Made by a program: the position numbers and the translations under genes. The notes under the pieces were generated by a model. That model was not told where the DNA came from, made no database searches, and saw only the letters and a program-made list of their open reading frames with translations. This document shows, one piece after another, positions 1 to 11,618 of a stretch of DNA of 64,000 nucleotides (position 1 is the stretch's first letter; every line of letters begins with the position of its first letter). The stretch comes from Warburgia ugandensis (lineage: Eukaryota > Streptophyta > Magnoliopsida > Canellales > Canellaceae). The stretch covers positions 70,785,495-70,849,494 of the forward strand of contig CP141127.1 in NCBI GenBank assembly GCA_035236585.1, read 5' to 3'.

Positions 1-1298
1 ACTATGAAAGCAAGAATGTAAAGCAAAATAATAAACTATAATTAAATTGCAAAGCAAGAGAAAATACTTAAGAATCCAAAGTAATAATATCCCAAAAGAA
101 ATCCAAAGTCCAAAGTTGCAAACATCACCAGGCTAGAGTGTAACTTTCAAGGTTTTGATGCATAACCTCAATTTGGAAAAAAAGAAGAAGTGGAATTCAT
201 GGGCTTTATAGGTTTTCAATTGAATGAGGGCTTAACCTAAGACGGGAAAGTGAATCTAGATCAAGGTTTCAATAAGGGAAAGTTTGGTGAAAAGATGAGG
301 TGGAGGTGTCACCTTCTTAGGAAGGTGGCATTGAGTTCCTCCCCTTCTAATTACATGGTATTTTCTTGTTTAAAAGACAGAGAAGTGGGAAGGAAAATGG
401 TAAGAAATATGAAAAAGAATCTAGGGTTTTAATGTGCTTTGATTTGAAATAGATCTAGGGGTTTCTTATTAAGGAAACCACTTAAGATGACAACTAAGCA
501 AGGGGGATGCATCACTTTTTAGGAAGGTGCCTCCCTCCCTAAGGTAAAAATCATGGAACCCTAGTTGGGGTGGGTGGAAAGGATGGAAAATGGAAAGTGA
601 AAGTGGGACTTCTCTCTTGATTGATCCTCCTTAGCATAATCATCTAACCCTTTACAAATATCTCTCAAAACCTTCCAATTGTCCTTTGGAAATCCAATTT
701 TAGCATGAGAAAATTGATTCAAATCTTCATCCAATAGTGGGATTTCATGTGGTATAGCTTTATGTGGCTGGATGGCTCACTTTGATGGCTAGAGTGGCTA
801 ACTCCCTCGGCTTCAAACTTGAATGTCTTGGCTTCCTTAGGTTCCCTCCTTATAGGAAACCTCATGCATGACTTCCAATTCTCATGCAAAGTGGTGGAAT
901 TGCATGGCATTTTACATGGACCATTTTAGTCAACTTTGATGCTTCCCTTTCCTTAGGATGATCTTGAACCTTGATCACACCTTGTATTGATGTCATTTGG
1001 GATTTGGTTTCATCTTTCGATCTTGATCTTCAATTCTCATCTCAATCAATGTCGGCCTTTGGATCTCCTTCTCAATACCTACAAAAGATGAAAAACTTGA
1101 ATTTAATCTTAAGAAATTATGACAATTCAATATACATACTTTGGATTAGCTCTTAAACCTACAAAATATCAAACTTTTAAATAATTAGATAAAAAATGCA
1201 TATGTTACGAAATTCTAGAAAAAACCCCTAGAATTATGCCTATCTTTTATAACGCATAGGCTACTAATTGGGTAATTTACAAATTTGGACACTTACCA
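1..1298 (-). mobile_element. Partial minus-strand Athila-type LTR (G family)
   Basis: Read on the minus strand, this stretch follows the 5' half of the LTR of element G in order. It starts at 1298 with TGGTAAGTGTCC, compared with TGATAAGTGTTT in G. Next come an ATTTTGTAGG block near 1160 and a GATTGAGATGAGAATTGAAG block near 1030. After these come a TTTGCATG..GGAAGTCA block near 860, an AGCCATC-rich segment near 800 and a TATAAAG box near 205. The LTR is cut by the window edge, so the rest of this element lies to the left. It is clearly diverged from G, so it belongs to an older or sister copy. Small reading frames here are not genes. Confidence 0.7.
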
Positions 1299-1507
1299 TA
1301 AAGGTTTTTAGAAATGACACCCATAAACATTTTCTGAATCCTTATGAAAGTCCTTCATTTTTCTCAAAAAAATTTATTATATTTAGCTTATATTAACTCC
1401 TAATTTTAGCATGTTCATAGAAATGATCGACAAATGTAAATCATGCCCTTATGCTAAAGATATTCGATTAATTCATCAAGTATCATAATGTGAGTGTGTG
1501 AATATAA

Positions 1508-1510
<3 letters not shown>

Positions 1511-1539
<29 letters not shown>
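1511..1539. repeat. (AT)n microsatellite
   Basis: Uninterrupted alternating A and T for about 29 bases. Confidence 0.95.
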
Positions 1540-1543
<4 letters not shown>

Positions 1544-3639
1544 TCAGTCTCCAAGGATATACTTTGACACTTAGAAAGAAGTCACTAAGAAAGGTGTAAA
1601 TCTCCCATTAATATGTGAGCAAAATATTGTTTATCAAGTCCAAATTTTCACATATTTTCATACAAAAGAACAATAACTAAGACAGAATGATAAAGGTCTC
1701 ATGAAAGTATATCTATTATTAGGAATGTTATACTCTACCAAATTCCTTACTCATTCATAATCATATCCAAGTCATACTTCTCTTAAGATCAAGTTTAGAC
1801 TTCTATTAAGATGAAGCGTATGCTTAGGACAAGGTTATTCAAAAGCTGGTGAACCTCTATTGAGTGGTCATATATTGACCGTTGATAAAAAAGAATAGGA
1901 TCGTCCACACCTTTATATCTTGTAAAACAATATTAATGAAGTTCATTCAGACATTAAGTAATCTAATACACACACTCTGGTTGCTTTAACATTTCTTTAG
2001 TTTTGTATAGGTGTAAAAATTAAGGATAATGTTTTGTTTTGCACATCTTGATTTGTAGTGCGCAAATGGACTTCCTGAAAGTGAGGTATCCAAGTTATGT
2101 AAAGAAATAGATATTGATGCAATATGAGCACTGTTGCACCTTCACTACATGTCTTTGCAGAAGGTAAAATGGATTAATGATTCATTATTGGCTTGTTATC
2201 AATTGCAGATTTTTGTTAATTTATTTCATTATAACAATTATCCCACTTAATACATGCAAAAAGTCTTGATAACTCAAGAGCACAAAAGAATAGAGGGATT
2301 TGCTTAGTTGTCAATGCTACTTTCTTTTCTAGTTCAAAGGACAATAGCTCAATTATGGTGAATGATACTTATTTATATGAGAGATATAGGAACTAGATTA
2401 TACTTGTCCAACTGTAATTGCATTTAAGTGCAACTAGGTGGAATAGGATAATGACAACATCACAACCGATGCCCTTATATTGACATTAGTTAACCTCAAT
2501 AAGGTTGGTTATAAAATGATTAGTTTATTTTTGTATTTTAAGTAAAATAGATATTTTATGCACAAGATGGATGTAATAGGAGATGGTCAACTATTTTATC
2601 AGCCTCCTATAGGGACTTTTGTATAAAAATGCCCTTGAAGATACTGCAATAGATTACCTTTGATTAGTAAAACAATGCCATCAACTAATGTAATTGTTGA
2701 GAATGAGGATTGTGCACATCATTATATACACATAAATATTATAAGTTATATCCCTAGATTTAGTAATTTTAACCCTAGATTTACTATAAATGTCACTAAT
2801 TAAAGGTTATTTTATATTTTGCAGAATTATGGTAGAAATGAGAAAAATGCTATTTTTAGCAACTCAAAAATCCTAAGAGAGAACCATTCCACTATTCAAG
2901 CATTATCATGGGCCCTCTCTCTCATGAAAGGGACCCACCTATAGGGCTCCACGATTTGCAACATGTGAGTGGATATGTCACTCTCTTTTATGCACAAAAT
3001 ACATGAGAAATTCAAGGAGGAAAGTAAGGGAAACAATGTGTATTAGAGAGAAGCATTTACAAGAAACCTACTATCACAGTTCATCCAATCTTTTAAAGCA
3101 ATAAGGGCTAAGATCTACTCTACATTAGGTGTAACATTTCAAAATTTTATGCTATTAATAAAATTACTTGTGCAAGTTTAACAACAAAAGTAAGTTGTCT
3201 CACTTTGTTATGAATTGAGTGTACTAGATTCCATACTAGAGTTCAAAACAACAAACTAGCAACTTTATGTTATTTTTCTTAAATTTCATGTGATGTTTAA
3301 ATGAATGTTTAGATTTCAATGTTTTAAGAATAATCTTGACCATTGAGATTAACAAGTAGTAAAATGATAAAAGGAAGTATCATCTCAGATTAAATAGTAA
3401 TGTATGGATTGGGATCAACTATAAAATTATTTTTATTAAAAAGAGAGGATGGACAATTAAGATTATATCTTTCATGATAATTATCTAAGAAGCCATGATA
3501 ACTAAATGGTTTTAAATTAGAAATTGAGTGGAGGTCTATGATTGGTCCACACAGACTATAGATAAGGGAGAACCAAAATGCTCTCATCTTCCCAATTATT
3601 TAAGCCCCAACACGTCCACAATTTAGGCATGTTGGGATT

Positions 3640-3800
3640 GTTGCATTTAGAAAGAAAGAAAGGGGACAAAGAGGAAGTCATGGAAGAGGGGAGAAAAATG
3701 TGGAGAAAGGGAGAAAGGAAAAAGAAAAAGAAAAAGAAGGAAAAAGTAAGAAGAAGAGGAAGAACAAAAATAAGGAGAAAGAAAAGGAATCTAACATGGA
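3640..3800 (+). repeat. Purine-rich low-complexity tract
   Basis: Almost pure A and G on the plus strand. A short Lys/Glu/Arg-rich open frame across it is a composition artefact. Confidence 0.8.
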
Positions 3801-3949
3801 GTTTTCAATGGAGAAAAACGTCTCCATGTAGGTGAAAGCTTAGTACATCTATGACTTTAGCACTAATGATTCTAGTAATGTTCAAATCTACAGATCTGAT
3901 TATTTTATAAAGTTTATAGGTAAAATAAGATGTGTTTCCATTTAAGTTA

Positions 3950-4960
3950 TGGACTGCTATATGTTATGCAATATAGCAGAAATTTTCGTGACTATTTTGC
4001 CTATAAATAGATGAGTGTTCATTTAAATTATGGACTACTCTATGTTATGCCTTATGGGAGAAATGTTCATGATTGTTTTACTTGTAAATATATGGGTTTT
4101 CATTTACGTTGTGAATTGCTATATGGTATGCTTTATAGTAAAAATTTTCATAAATGTTTTACTTGTAAATAGATAGTTTTTCATTTAAGTTATGGACTGC
4201 TATATGTTATGCCTTATAGCAGAGTTTTTTAAGGCTGTTTTACTTGTAAATATATGGGTTTTCATTTAAGTTATAGACTGCTATGTGTTATACTTATAGC
4301 CAAAATTTTCTTGATTTCTTTACTTGTAAATAGATGAGTTTTTATTTAAGTTATGGAGTGCTATATATTATGCCTTATAGCAAAAAATTTCTTGACTATT
4401 TTACTTGTAAATAGATGGTTTTTATTTAAGTTATGGACTGCTATATGTTATGCTTTATAGAAGAAATTTTCATGACTGTTTTAGTTATAAATAGATGGAC
4501 TAGAATCTATCATACTTCATGGCTGAAAGCATGATGACTATTTTATTTATAAAAAAGATGAGTTTTCATACAAGTTATGGACTGCTATGTATTATGCTTC
4601 CTGGCCAAAAGTATGATGATTGTTTTCATTGTAAAAACATGAGTTTTTGTGCATGTTATGGACTCTATCTATTATGCTTCATGGTTGAAGTTATGATGAT
4701 TGTTTTCCTCTATAAAAATATGAGTTTTTAAGCATGTTATGGACTACTATGTATTGTGCTTCACACCTGAAAGTATAGTGACTGTTGTACTTGCATAAAG
4801 CTGCTTTTTTTAAATTTTTTTCGAATGCTACATGTTATACCACATAGCTGAATATGTAGGGACAGTTTTTACTAGTGAAGGAATGAGTTTTATAAATGTG
4901 TTGGACTGCTATTTGCCATAAGATATGCATATGGACAGCCATGCTATATGAGACTTGATT
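3950..4960 (+). repeat. 81-bp minisatellite, about 12 diverged copies
   Basis: Units begin with a variant of TGGACTGCTATATGTTATG. Starts were read at 3950, 4031, 4112, 4193, 4274, 4354 and 4434, then about 4575, 4656, 4738 and 4901, with one shortened unit near 4512. Spacing is 80-81 bases. Each unit also contains TTACTTGTAAATAGATG and TTTTCATTTAAG blocks. The unit length is close to 27 codons, so a reading frame survives across several units (4519-4731), but nothing suggests a real protein. Confidence 0.85.
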
Positions 4961-5871
4961 TACAATGTAAAAGTTGAAAGACATGAATAACTTTTATTCA
5001 TTGTTTGAGAGATTTACAAGAATGATGAGGGTGTAGAAATACCCCAATTTTTTACATATACATGATAGGCTATAGAGCTTAAGGACTCTATACTAAGAAG
5101 TTTCAAGGGTTGGGCCTCTTAGACTTTAGCCACTTTAAGTGAAATGGTATCCAACACCAAGAATAGAATACTTCTCAGTTGGTGGTGGATTCCACTATAA
5201 GTGACTCACAATACCCTTCCAAGATAGCCTTAGGCCCCATGAGGATACGGTAGGGGTCCCTCTATGAGATACTAGAGGGCACACAACAATGAAGCTGATG
5301 TGAGCATAGATGTTCCACGATGTTTGCTACTTATTTTTTAGTTTATTGTTATTGAGTTCTATAGGGAAGCTAAATAGGTAATTGCGTTTTTTACATATAT
5401 GGAACCAATGGTTTTTCATTGACACTTAAGAGTGTCATCTTACTTATTTCTCTTATATCTTTCATGGATATGTTTTTATGGATGATGAAACTATATCTAA
5501 ATCCTAATTGTCATTCTACACTATTCTTGTAAATATACTCTTGTTTTTGCCCATACAAGTAGAGCTTGCTAAGATATTGTATCTCAATGTACAATATCTT
5601 AGATGGCAAGAACAAGAGCATAAAGGAAGAACCACTTGACTAAACAAAGCAAAAGTAAGGAAAATGCAGCTTAATCGATGTAAGGACCAGCAACTAGGAT
5701 ATTTTATTTGCTTTCTTAGTTTATGGCTAATTAATGTATAAGCACATGGATGATGTTTTTGGAAAGAAAGGTATTTATAAAAAAAAAATTTCAAGGGAAT
5801 TCTCAACCTTTACAAAAGGCATATTTGACTTTTCTAAAAAAAAAATATCTTTTAAAACCTAGGTTGTGACA
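4961..5871 (+). mobile_element. LTR-like terminal region of an unidentified retroelement
   Basis: The segment ends with GGTTGTGACA at 5871, which resembles the ends of Tekay-type LTRs, such as GGTCGTCACA at the end of element F. About 300 bases upstream sits a perfect hairpin preceded by AGCTTGCT, as in element F. The LTR start was not found, so this is tentative. Confidence 0.35.
5569..5602 (+). promoter_or_regulatory. Perfect 13-bp inverted repeat (hairpin)
   Basis: CTAAGATATTGTA pairs perfectly with TACAATATCTTAG around an 8-base loop. A similar 15-bp hairpin occurs at 36790-36824 with the same flanks: AGCTTGC before it, and an AG-rich stretch with GAAGGA after it. Its role is unknown; an RNA processing or polyadenylation structure is possible. 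Confidence 0.6.
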
Positions 5872-8177
5872 TTAGTGCTATCCTAGGAGGCATTCAGTAA
5901 GAATTAATCTACAAGATTAAAGGAAATGCCAAGGTGGACCATTGAGAATGAAGCATACAAGAAGACCAAAACTAAAGGTGATTGGTGGAGACTTTTATAA
6001 TAGGCTGCACACCATTTTTCAAGGAAGGAACACATTTTCTAAAGTGGATAAAAACATGTGTTTGATACGAATAGAAGGTGGATCCTAGCTTGTGATTGGG
6101 TGAAGAGAAAAATGGTGGGCTGGGAGAAAACTAAGGAGAGAAAACGTGTTATACTTACAGGAAAAAAAACATGTTTTGTTGAGGGAGACTTCAATGAAAT
6201 CTCAACCATCCATTCTAGGGCTAGCATATAATCTAATGGAGAAAAGAAAGAGGATGAAAAGTAAAAATCCTAGCCACCATACTCATTAGATTTCAACGTG
6301 ATCTCACACACAAAAAGAGCATGCAACAGATACACTTTTATCTCTTTTGAAGTTCAATGTGTTGCAATGGAAAGTGGAGATAAGCAGTCGGGAAGTGGGG
6401 CATGACCTTTGTAGAGGAATGGAAAGTGAAGATAGGATTGAGTTTCCTTAAGGAAACTTCTACTTCTACAAAGCTTTCCATGTGAAACACATAAAAGAAG
6501 GAAGGCGTTCAATGCACATCCATTATACCCTTTGTGCTTCAACATGAAATCAAAAGAAGAAACGGAGAAAAAGGGCTAGATCTCTTCATACTCCAAGGGC
6601 TTTAACATGATATCATTGAGAGATAGAGGAGAAACTCCAAGAGGAAGATCAACATACATCTCCATTTAATCCATCGTATCCAATCCCCCTACACCTCCCT
6701 CTTCCATTGATGGATCAAATACCCATCTATTCTTTTTTGCTTTCACACACCTCTCCTCTTTTCCCTCTTATCCAATCAAAATATAGACCCATTTTCTCAT
6801 TCAACAGACACCACATCTATTTTCTCTTTTTACTTAATGCATCTCCCATCTCAAATATTCCAAGAAACACTAGCGTATCATTTTCAATTACCTCTCCTCT
6901 TACTTTTCAACACCCACTCCACCTCCCGTCTTCCTTAGCCATTCACACACACCACTATCTCCATTCTCTTTCTTTGCATTAAAACACCCTTCCATCCATA
7001 TCTCTCTCTTAGTTCACCGCTCACCATTCCTCCTTTTTATTAAAATGCACTACATCTTCCACTCTCTCTCTTCCTCATTTGACCCTTGGATGTGAATGAT
7101 GATTGTTGGTTGGTGAGTTATTTTCTCCTTAGGTTAGTGGTTGTTGGGTCTTGGTCTAGGTAATCATTGAGTGGTACAACAAATATAAGTCACCATTTGG
7201 ATGTTGATAGTATGGTGGTAGCATGGGTTGGAACAAGCTTGCTAGGAATTCCATTAAGTGACACAATAGGAGAACTTTGGTGATATCATTCCTTTCCCAT
7301 AGGATTTAGTTTCTTTATGTTTTTTCTTTATATCAATTCATGTTCATTCTTGTAATACTTTTATATTTGAAGTCAATGACAATATTTTTTCCTTTTCATT
7401 AGTGGTTTATATGATCTAATGTTACTTTTTTTTCCTTTGTTATTAGTTACATTTCTTGCTTAGTTAACATTAACATTAGTTTAATATATCGGTTATTAGT
7501 GTTTTAGTAAATATAATGTTTAGCATAGTAATAGATATGTTTGGTTAAATTCCTCACCTAGGGTTAAGAAGAAACCACAATAAGTTAAATAATTTTGTGA
7601 TCAAGTCAATTTATATTTAAAGTGTGTTTAAATATTATTTCTTGGATGTAGAAGCTTGATTTATATGGTTTGTGATTTTAACATAGGAAATATCATGCAT
7701 TTCCTATAGTTTAAATACCATACATGTTAGATTAGGTTAATTTGGTGTATGCAAATCTTTGATAGTTTGTGCTCTAAAAGAGAGACTATACTTTGAATAA
7801 ATACATTGAATTAAGATAAACATTATAATTAAGAAAATATATAAAATGAGATTTTAAAGATTAAATTTTTCATATTTTTAGAGTCATTGAGATTTTATTA
7901 ACATGAGTAATGAAATTTTTTAATATACTTGATTATAAAAATATTTAAGTTTATTGCAATGGATTCTAAAACCCTAGGCTTAGTTTTGTGTGATTATATC
8001 TCTATTAGCATTTTTGAGAATTAATTGGTTATTTGTTGGCTCAGTAAGAGTAATTTCAATTAGATTGTAATTGAAATTCTGTAAAATCATAAATTAGTGT
8101 CCACATCAAATTGACCCATACTTAGCACGTGTTATTCTATAGTATACCCGTACACTTGTGGTAATGATTAAGACACC
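5872..8177 (+). mobile_element. Probable 5' LTR of element A (Athila-like), start uncertain
   Basis: The right part ends like the other Athila LTRs in the window: ATTGACCCATACTT near 8113, then a TATAGTATACC block and CGTACACTTGTGG. About ten bases after the inferred end comes a tRNA-Asp-like primer-binding site. A CT-rich tract at about 6660-7080 matches in position the CT-rich tracts of the B, C and E LTRs. The left boundary was not found; 5872 is only the point where the preceding LTR-like end stops. No genes are supported here. Confidence 0.4.
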
Positions 8178-8186
8178 TTAAGTTTT

Positions 8187-8204
8187 TGGTGCCATTGACG
8201 AGGA
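8187..8204 (+). other. Primer-binding site of element A (tRNA-Asp type, degenerate)
   Basis: TGGTGCCATTGACGAGGA matches 14 of 18 positions of TGGCGCCGTTGCCGGGGA. That sequence is the complement of the 3' end of plant tRNA-Asp, the primer known for Athila-type elements. Confidence 0.65.
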
Positions 8205-8469
8205 CCTGCAATGGAATTTTAGTAGGAATATAGGTTAAAATTCTTTACCATAAGTCATAGTTTTGAATTGTATATATTTCAATTGCATTTTTGCATATTT
8301 TCTCTAATTTGTACCCACTTTTATTTTTATTTTTGCAGAAATTTGGAGAAGAACTTGGAGGAGAAATTAGGATAGCTTACATTTTTATTTATGAGTGAAT
8401 TGTAGTGAGGACATAAAAGTATCTTTCAATTGGGATTCATTTAAAATAAAAAGAGTTGCAATAATATAG
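8205..8469 (+). mobile_element. Element A leader, first segment
   Basis: This is untranslated leader after the primer site. It contains a TAGTGAGGA block and a GTTGCAATAATA block, equivalent to GTAGTGAGGATCC and GTTGTAATAATA in the B, C and G leaders. It stops at the TATAG target duplication of element B and resumes at 16268 in register with the other leaders. Confidence 0.6.
8465..8469 (+). repeat. Target-site duplication of element B, left copy
   Basis: TATAG directly before the TG of the left LTR. The same five bases follow the CA of the right LTR at 16268-16272. Confidence 0.85.
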
Positions 8470-10371
8470 TGTTAAGTGTTTAATTTTGGCTAAAAGACCC
8501 CTAGTTTAGCATTCAATTAAATCATCTAACCGTTCAATTTTACAAAATTTAGCTTCATTTTTAAATTTAACTCAAATTGATCATCCAAACCTCAATTTCT
8601 CAAAATCAACTCTTAGATGATCATTAGAGTTTATCAGATGATTAATGTGCAGTTTAGATGATTTTAATTTAGTCTTTTCTTTTGCAGATCAACTAAAAGA
8701 AACATGGATGGCTAAGGATCAATGGACAAATCATCTATCAAGGATCAATGGTGCAGATCAAGTGAAGATCAAGAACGCAAGAGTCCTAATGGAAGAGGTT
8801 TCCTAAGGAAGAAGAGTCCTAATTGAAAGAGGAGTCTAAAAGGAAGAAGAGTCCTAGATGGGAAGAGAAGGAGTTTGTTAGAGTAAAATAAGGGAAAACT
8901 ATTATAAAAAGGAGAACCGTGGAGGTGGAGGGGAGTGTGTTTTTTAGAGTTGGAGTTTCCTTGTTTTGTTTCTCATTCATGTTTTCTTCCTTAAGAGTTT
9001 GGAAGTTGGAGTTTTGGGGTTGCCATTCGCGTATTGTCATTGCCATTTCTTTCTTTCTTTATTATCTCTCTCACTTTATCATCCCTCTCCACTTTCTCTT
9101 TTCACATTCCTAGAATACTTCTCATCTTTTCCAGCACTATTTCTACTTCACCTTCATCGTAGCACCACCCTAGTTCCGCCTTTGCTCCACCTTGCATCCC
9201 CAAACCAAAGCATCACTGGCTCTGTTCCAGACGATGCCCCTATTAGAGGCGTGATCTCCCATCTTTTTCCCCATCGCCCTACTGTACAAACCCTTTTACC
9301 TTTCCATTTTTTTCACATCCCTGATCCATTCAACCCAGAATAGCTAGCTCCACCATCCTTTTTATTTGCCATACTTGGTTTCCAACAGGAAACTGAGTTC
9401 TACCTTAACCGCACCCATCTGTTTACTACATCACCATCCCCAGCACCACCTTCTTCACATCCCTATTTTATCCATCGCTCTGCGCATCTCTTCACCGACC
9501 TGGCACCCAACTAGGCGCGAAATCTGCTCTCCCTTCAATCCAAGCTCCATTCTATTGAGTCATCATCTGCCTCTGTTTTCCGACCAAATTAAGTCCAGGC
9601 AGTCCACCATACCTTCCCCTCTTTTCTCCAAGTCAAAACCAAATGATGCCCAGAAGCCTAGACGTCGTCTCCCTTTTCCTTCTTTCCACCGGTCTTTCCT
9701 TTTCTCTGACGTTCCTCCTCTGTTCACCGCACCAGGGCTGGTCAGTTGATCTGCATTGGCCCACTCATTTTCTCCTTCAAAACCACCATCTCTGACCAGG
9801 ACCCATCACCTGATCCATTGTCGGCCGACCCAGAGGAAGAAAACCAAGATTGGGTTTTCTCCCATCTCTTCTCCTCGTCCTTTCTTCTCTTCTTCTTCTC
9901 CCTCTTCTCCTCCTCCAGCTACATCATTGGGTTCCTCTATGTTTTTTTTGTTTTAAAAATTGTCCAAAAAGTCCAATTCTACCCTTGGCAGATCTAAGGA
10001 ATTCCACTTCTATCTTCTTTTTAATACCGTCTGAGTCCTCATATTATTTTCATCTCTGTCCTTGAATATTCTGGTTTTTCCTTATCCATGTTCTATCTAT
10101 CCAGGGACAGTGATATCCAAGACTACATATTTAGTTTCATTTTCTATTTATTTGTTTTGGAATTAGAAAGTTTGTAATTTGCAGAAGTTAAATAAATACG
10201 AATTTTTATTTTATTGTCATTTTATTTCTGTAATATTTGTTAGTTTTATTTATTTTTTATTTTTTTATTGAATTTTATGTAAAACTCCATCTTTTAAAGC
10301 GAGTCCCTATGGGATTGACCTGTATTTGCATAGCTATACTGTAATAGCCTGTGCACTTACAAAAAACATCA
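8470..10371 (+). mobile_element. 5' LTR of element B
   Basis: It begins TGTTAAGTGTTTAATTTTGG and ends AACATCA. A TATA box (TATAAAAA) lies at 8903-8910, followed by a long CT-rich transcribed leader (about 9040-9930). The right end carries the block AAAGCGAGTCCCTATGGGAT, also found in LTRs C and E. Proline/serine/leucine-rich open frames here are products of the CT-rich tract, not genes. It is about 400 bases longer than the 3' LTR, which lost a segment. Confidence 0.9.
8903..8910 (+). promoter_or_regulatory. Predicted TATA box in the 5' LTR of B
   Basis: TATAAAAA followed by GGAGAACCGTGG. The same box is present at 15199-15206 in the 3' LTR, which supports it as the retrotransposon promoter. 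Confidence 0.65.
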
Positions 10372-10380
10372 ACAAGATTT

Positions 10381-10398
10381 TGGCACCGTTGCCGGGGA
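10381..10398 (+). other. Primer-binding site of element B (tRNA-Asp)
   Basis: TGGCACCGTTGCCGGGGA differs at one base from the complement of the tRNA-Asp 3' end. It lies 9 bases after the LTR end. Confidence 0.9.
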
Positions 10399-11618
10399 CT
10401 CGCAATAGAGTTTTTATAGAATTTAATTAAAAAACCCAAAAAAATCCATAAAATTTTAAATTTTTTTGAAAAAATAAAAAATATTAGGAATTACATTTTA
10501 GGCATTTTTAGGTGCATATTTAATTTTTTTGTGCATAACCACTTTATTTCCTGAATTTGGTACTAATTGTTATTTTTCTTTTTCAGGAAATTATCAAGTA
10601 GAGCATTACCAATTAAATAGAATTTTCTTGCTTTCTTAGACTAGGATTTTATTTTTTCTTTTGAGTGAAGCTTGTAGTGAGGATCCTTGTAAATGGAAAT
10701 TTTTATTTTCATTTTAAAGGGTTGTAATAATACAAAGCAAGTGTGGGATAAGGTGGCCCATACTTGATCTTCATCAGAAACCCCACTGTAAGTCTCCTCA
10801 CTCATTTAATTCCAAGATTAGGGTTTGCATTTAGAATAAATTTGCATTGTTTGGTAGTGTAACTCATATAGAAAGTATCCTCTTATAATTGTTGCATTTT
10901 TAGGTTTTTGCATTAGTTTATTACTTTTCATTGCATCTTAGGACACGGTTAATGATTTAAGGTGATATATATGCCGATCGAACTGCCATGGAGTATGGAA
11001 TTAATTAGTAAGGGCACCCTACCCCTATAAGATCATGGGTGGATTTCATCACCACTCCTTGGCCCACCTAGGATAATCACCTCAAGCGCGCTACCCTAAC
11101 CTTCAAATCAAATTAAAATCAATAAGAGGAGACCTATAGGGCTATCACATGCTCGTAGGACCCTCTTACTAAGACTCAATTTATTGTCACTCCAGTGGCT
11201 TTTGAGCACTGTGGTTATTGAGGGTTGTCTAATAGAGCCTCGCTCTTCCCTCACCTCCTATTGACATTTGTGAGGTCTAAACGCCTCCTTACATGAGGGT
11301 TGTATTAATCACCTTGCAAAGACCTTAACTGGTGCACAATAATCAAGTCTAAAGGAGAGGAGGAGCGCTATATTAGGTTAATTAAAAGCATTGTCCCCAC
11401 ACAAATTCAAGAAAATCAATTGCTTATTAGCCTAAGGTGTTTGACTGTGCCTTTTTGCTTGCATCACATAGAGTTAGAGCTAGCATTTAAAGTATGACAT
11501 TTTAGATTAGGAATAGTTCATGCAAGGGCGTTGATCTCAAAACCCCGAGTTACTACCTTTAAATTCAGAGATTCAACGCATCCAAAACCAAGGGGAAAGA
11601 AACATAGTTCCTATCCTT
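10399..11618 (+). other. Untranslated leader of element B
   Basis: About 1.2 kb of non-coding leader. It contains GTAGTGAGGATCC (10674), a GTGTGGGATAAGGTGG block (10741) and an AAGGTGATATATATG block (10959). The block at about 11150-11400 includes TCTAATAGAGCCTCGCTCTT and GAGGTCTAAACGCCTCCTT. The same order is kept in elements A, C, E and G, so the leader is under constraint as RNA, or was recently shared. It may include packaging or dimerisation signals; that is inference. Confidence 0.7.

Larger units (their letters stand above)
1299..3949. other. AT-rich repeat DNA without recognisable genes
   Basis: No coding sequence, RNA gene or clear element end was recognised in this AT-rich stretch. 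It holds an (AT)n microsatellite at 1511-1539 and a purine-rich tract at about 3640-3800. It may be decayed LTR sequence, but I could not align it to the other elements by eye. Confidence 0.5.

Noticed and set aside
3578..3835. Lys/Glu/Arg-rich 85-codon frame
   Set aside because: Translation of a purine-rich low-complexity tract.
3950..4960. Possible CRISPR-like array
   Set aside because: Units are head-to-tail tandem repeats without unique spacers, and the sequence is plant nuclear DNA.
8966..10065. Several overlapping Pro/Ser/Phe-rich open frames
   Set aside because: They lie in the CT-rich transcribed part of the B 5' LTR. The matching 3' LTR has different open frames, and no motif is seen.
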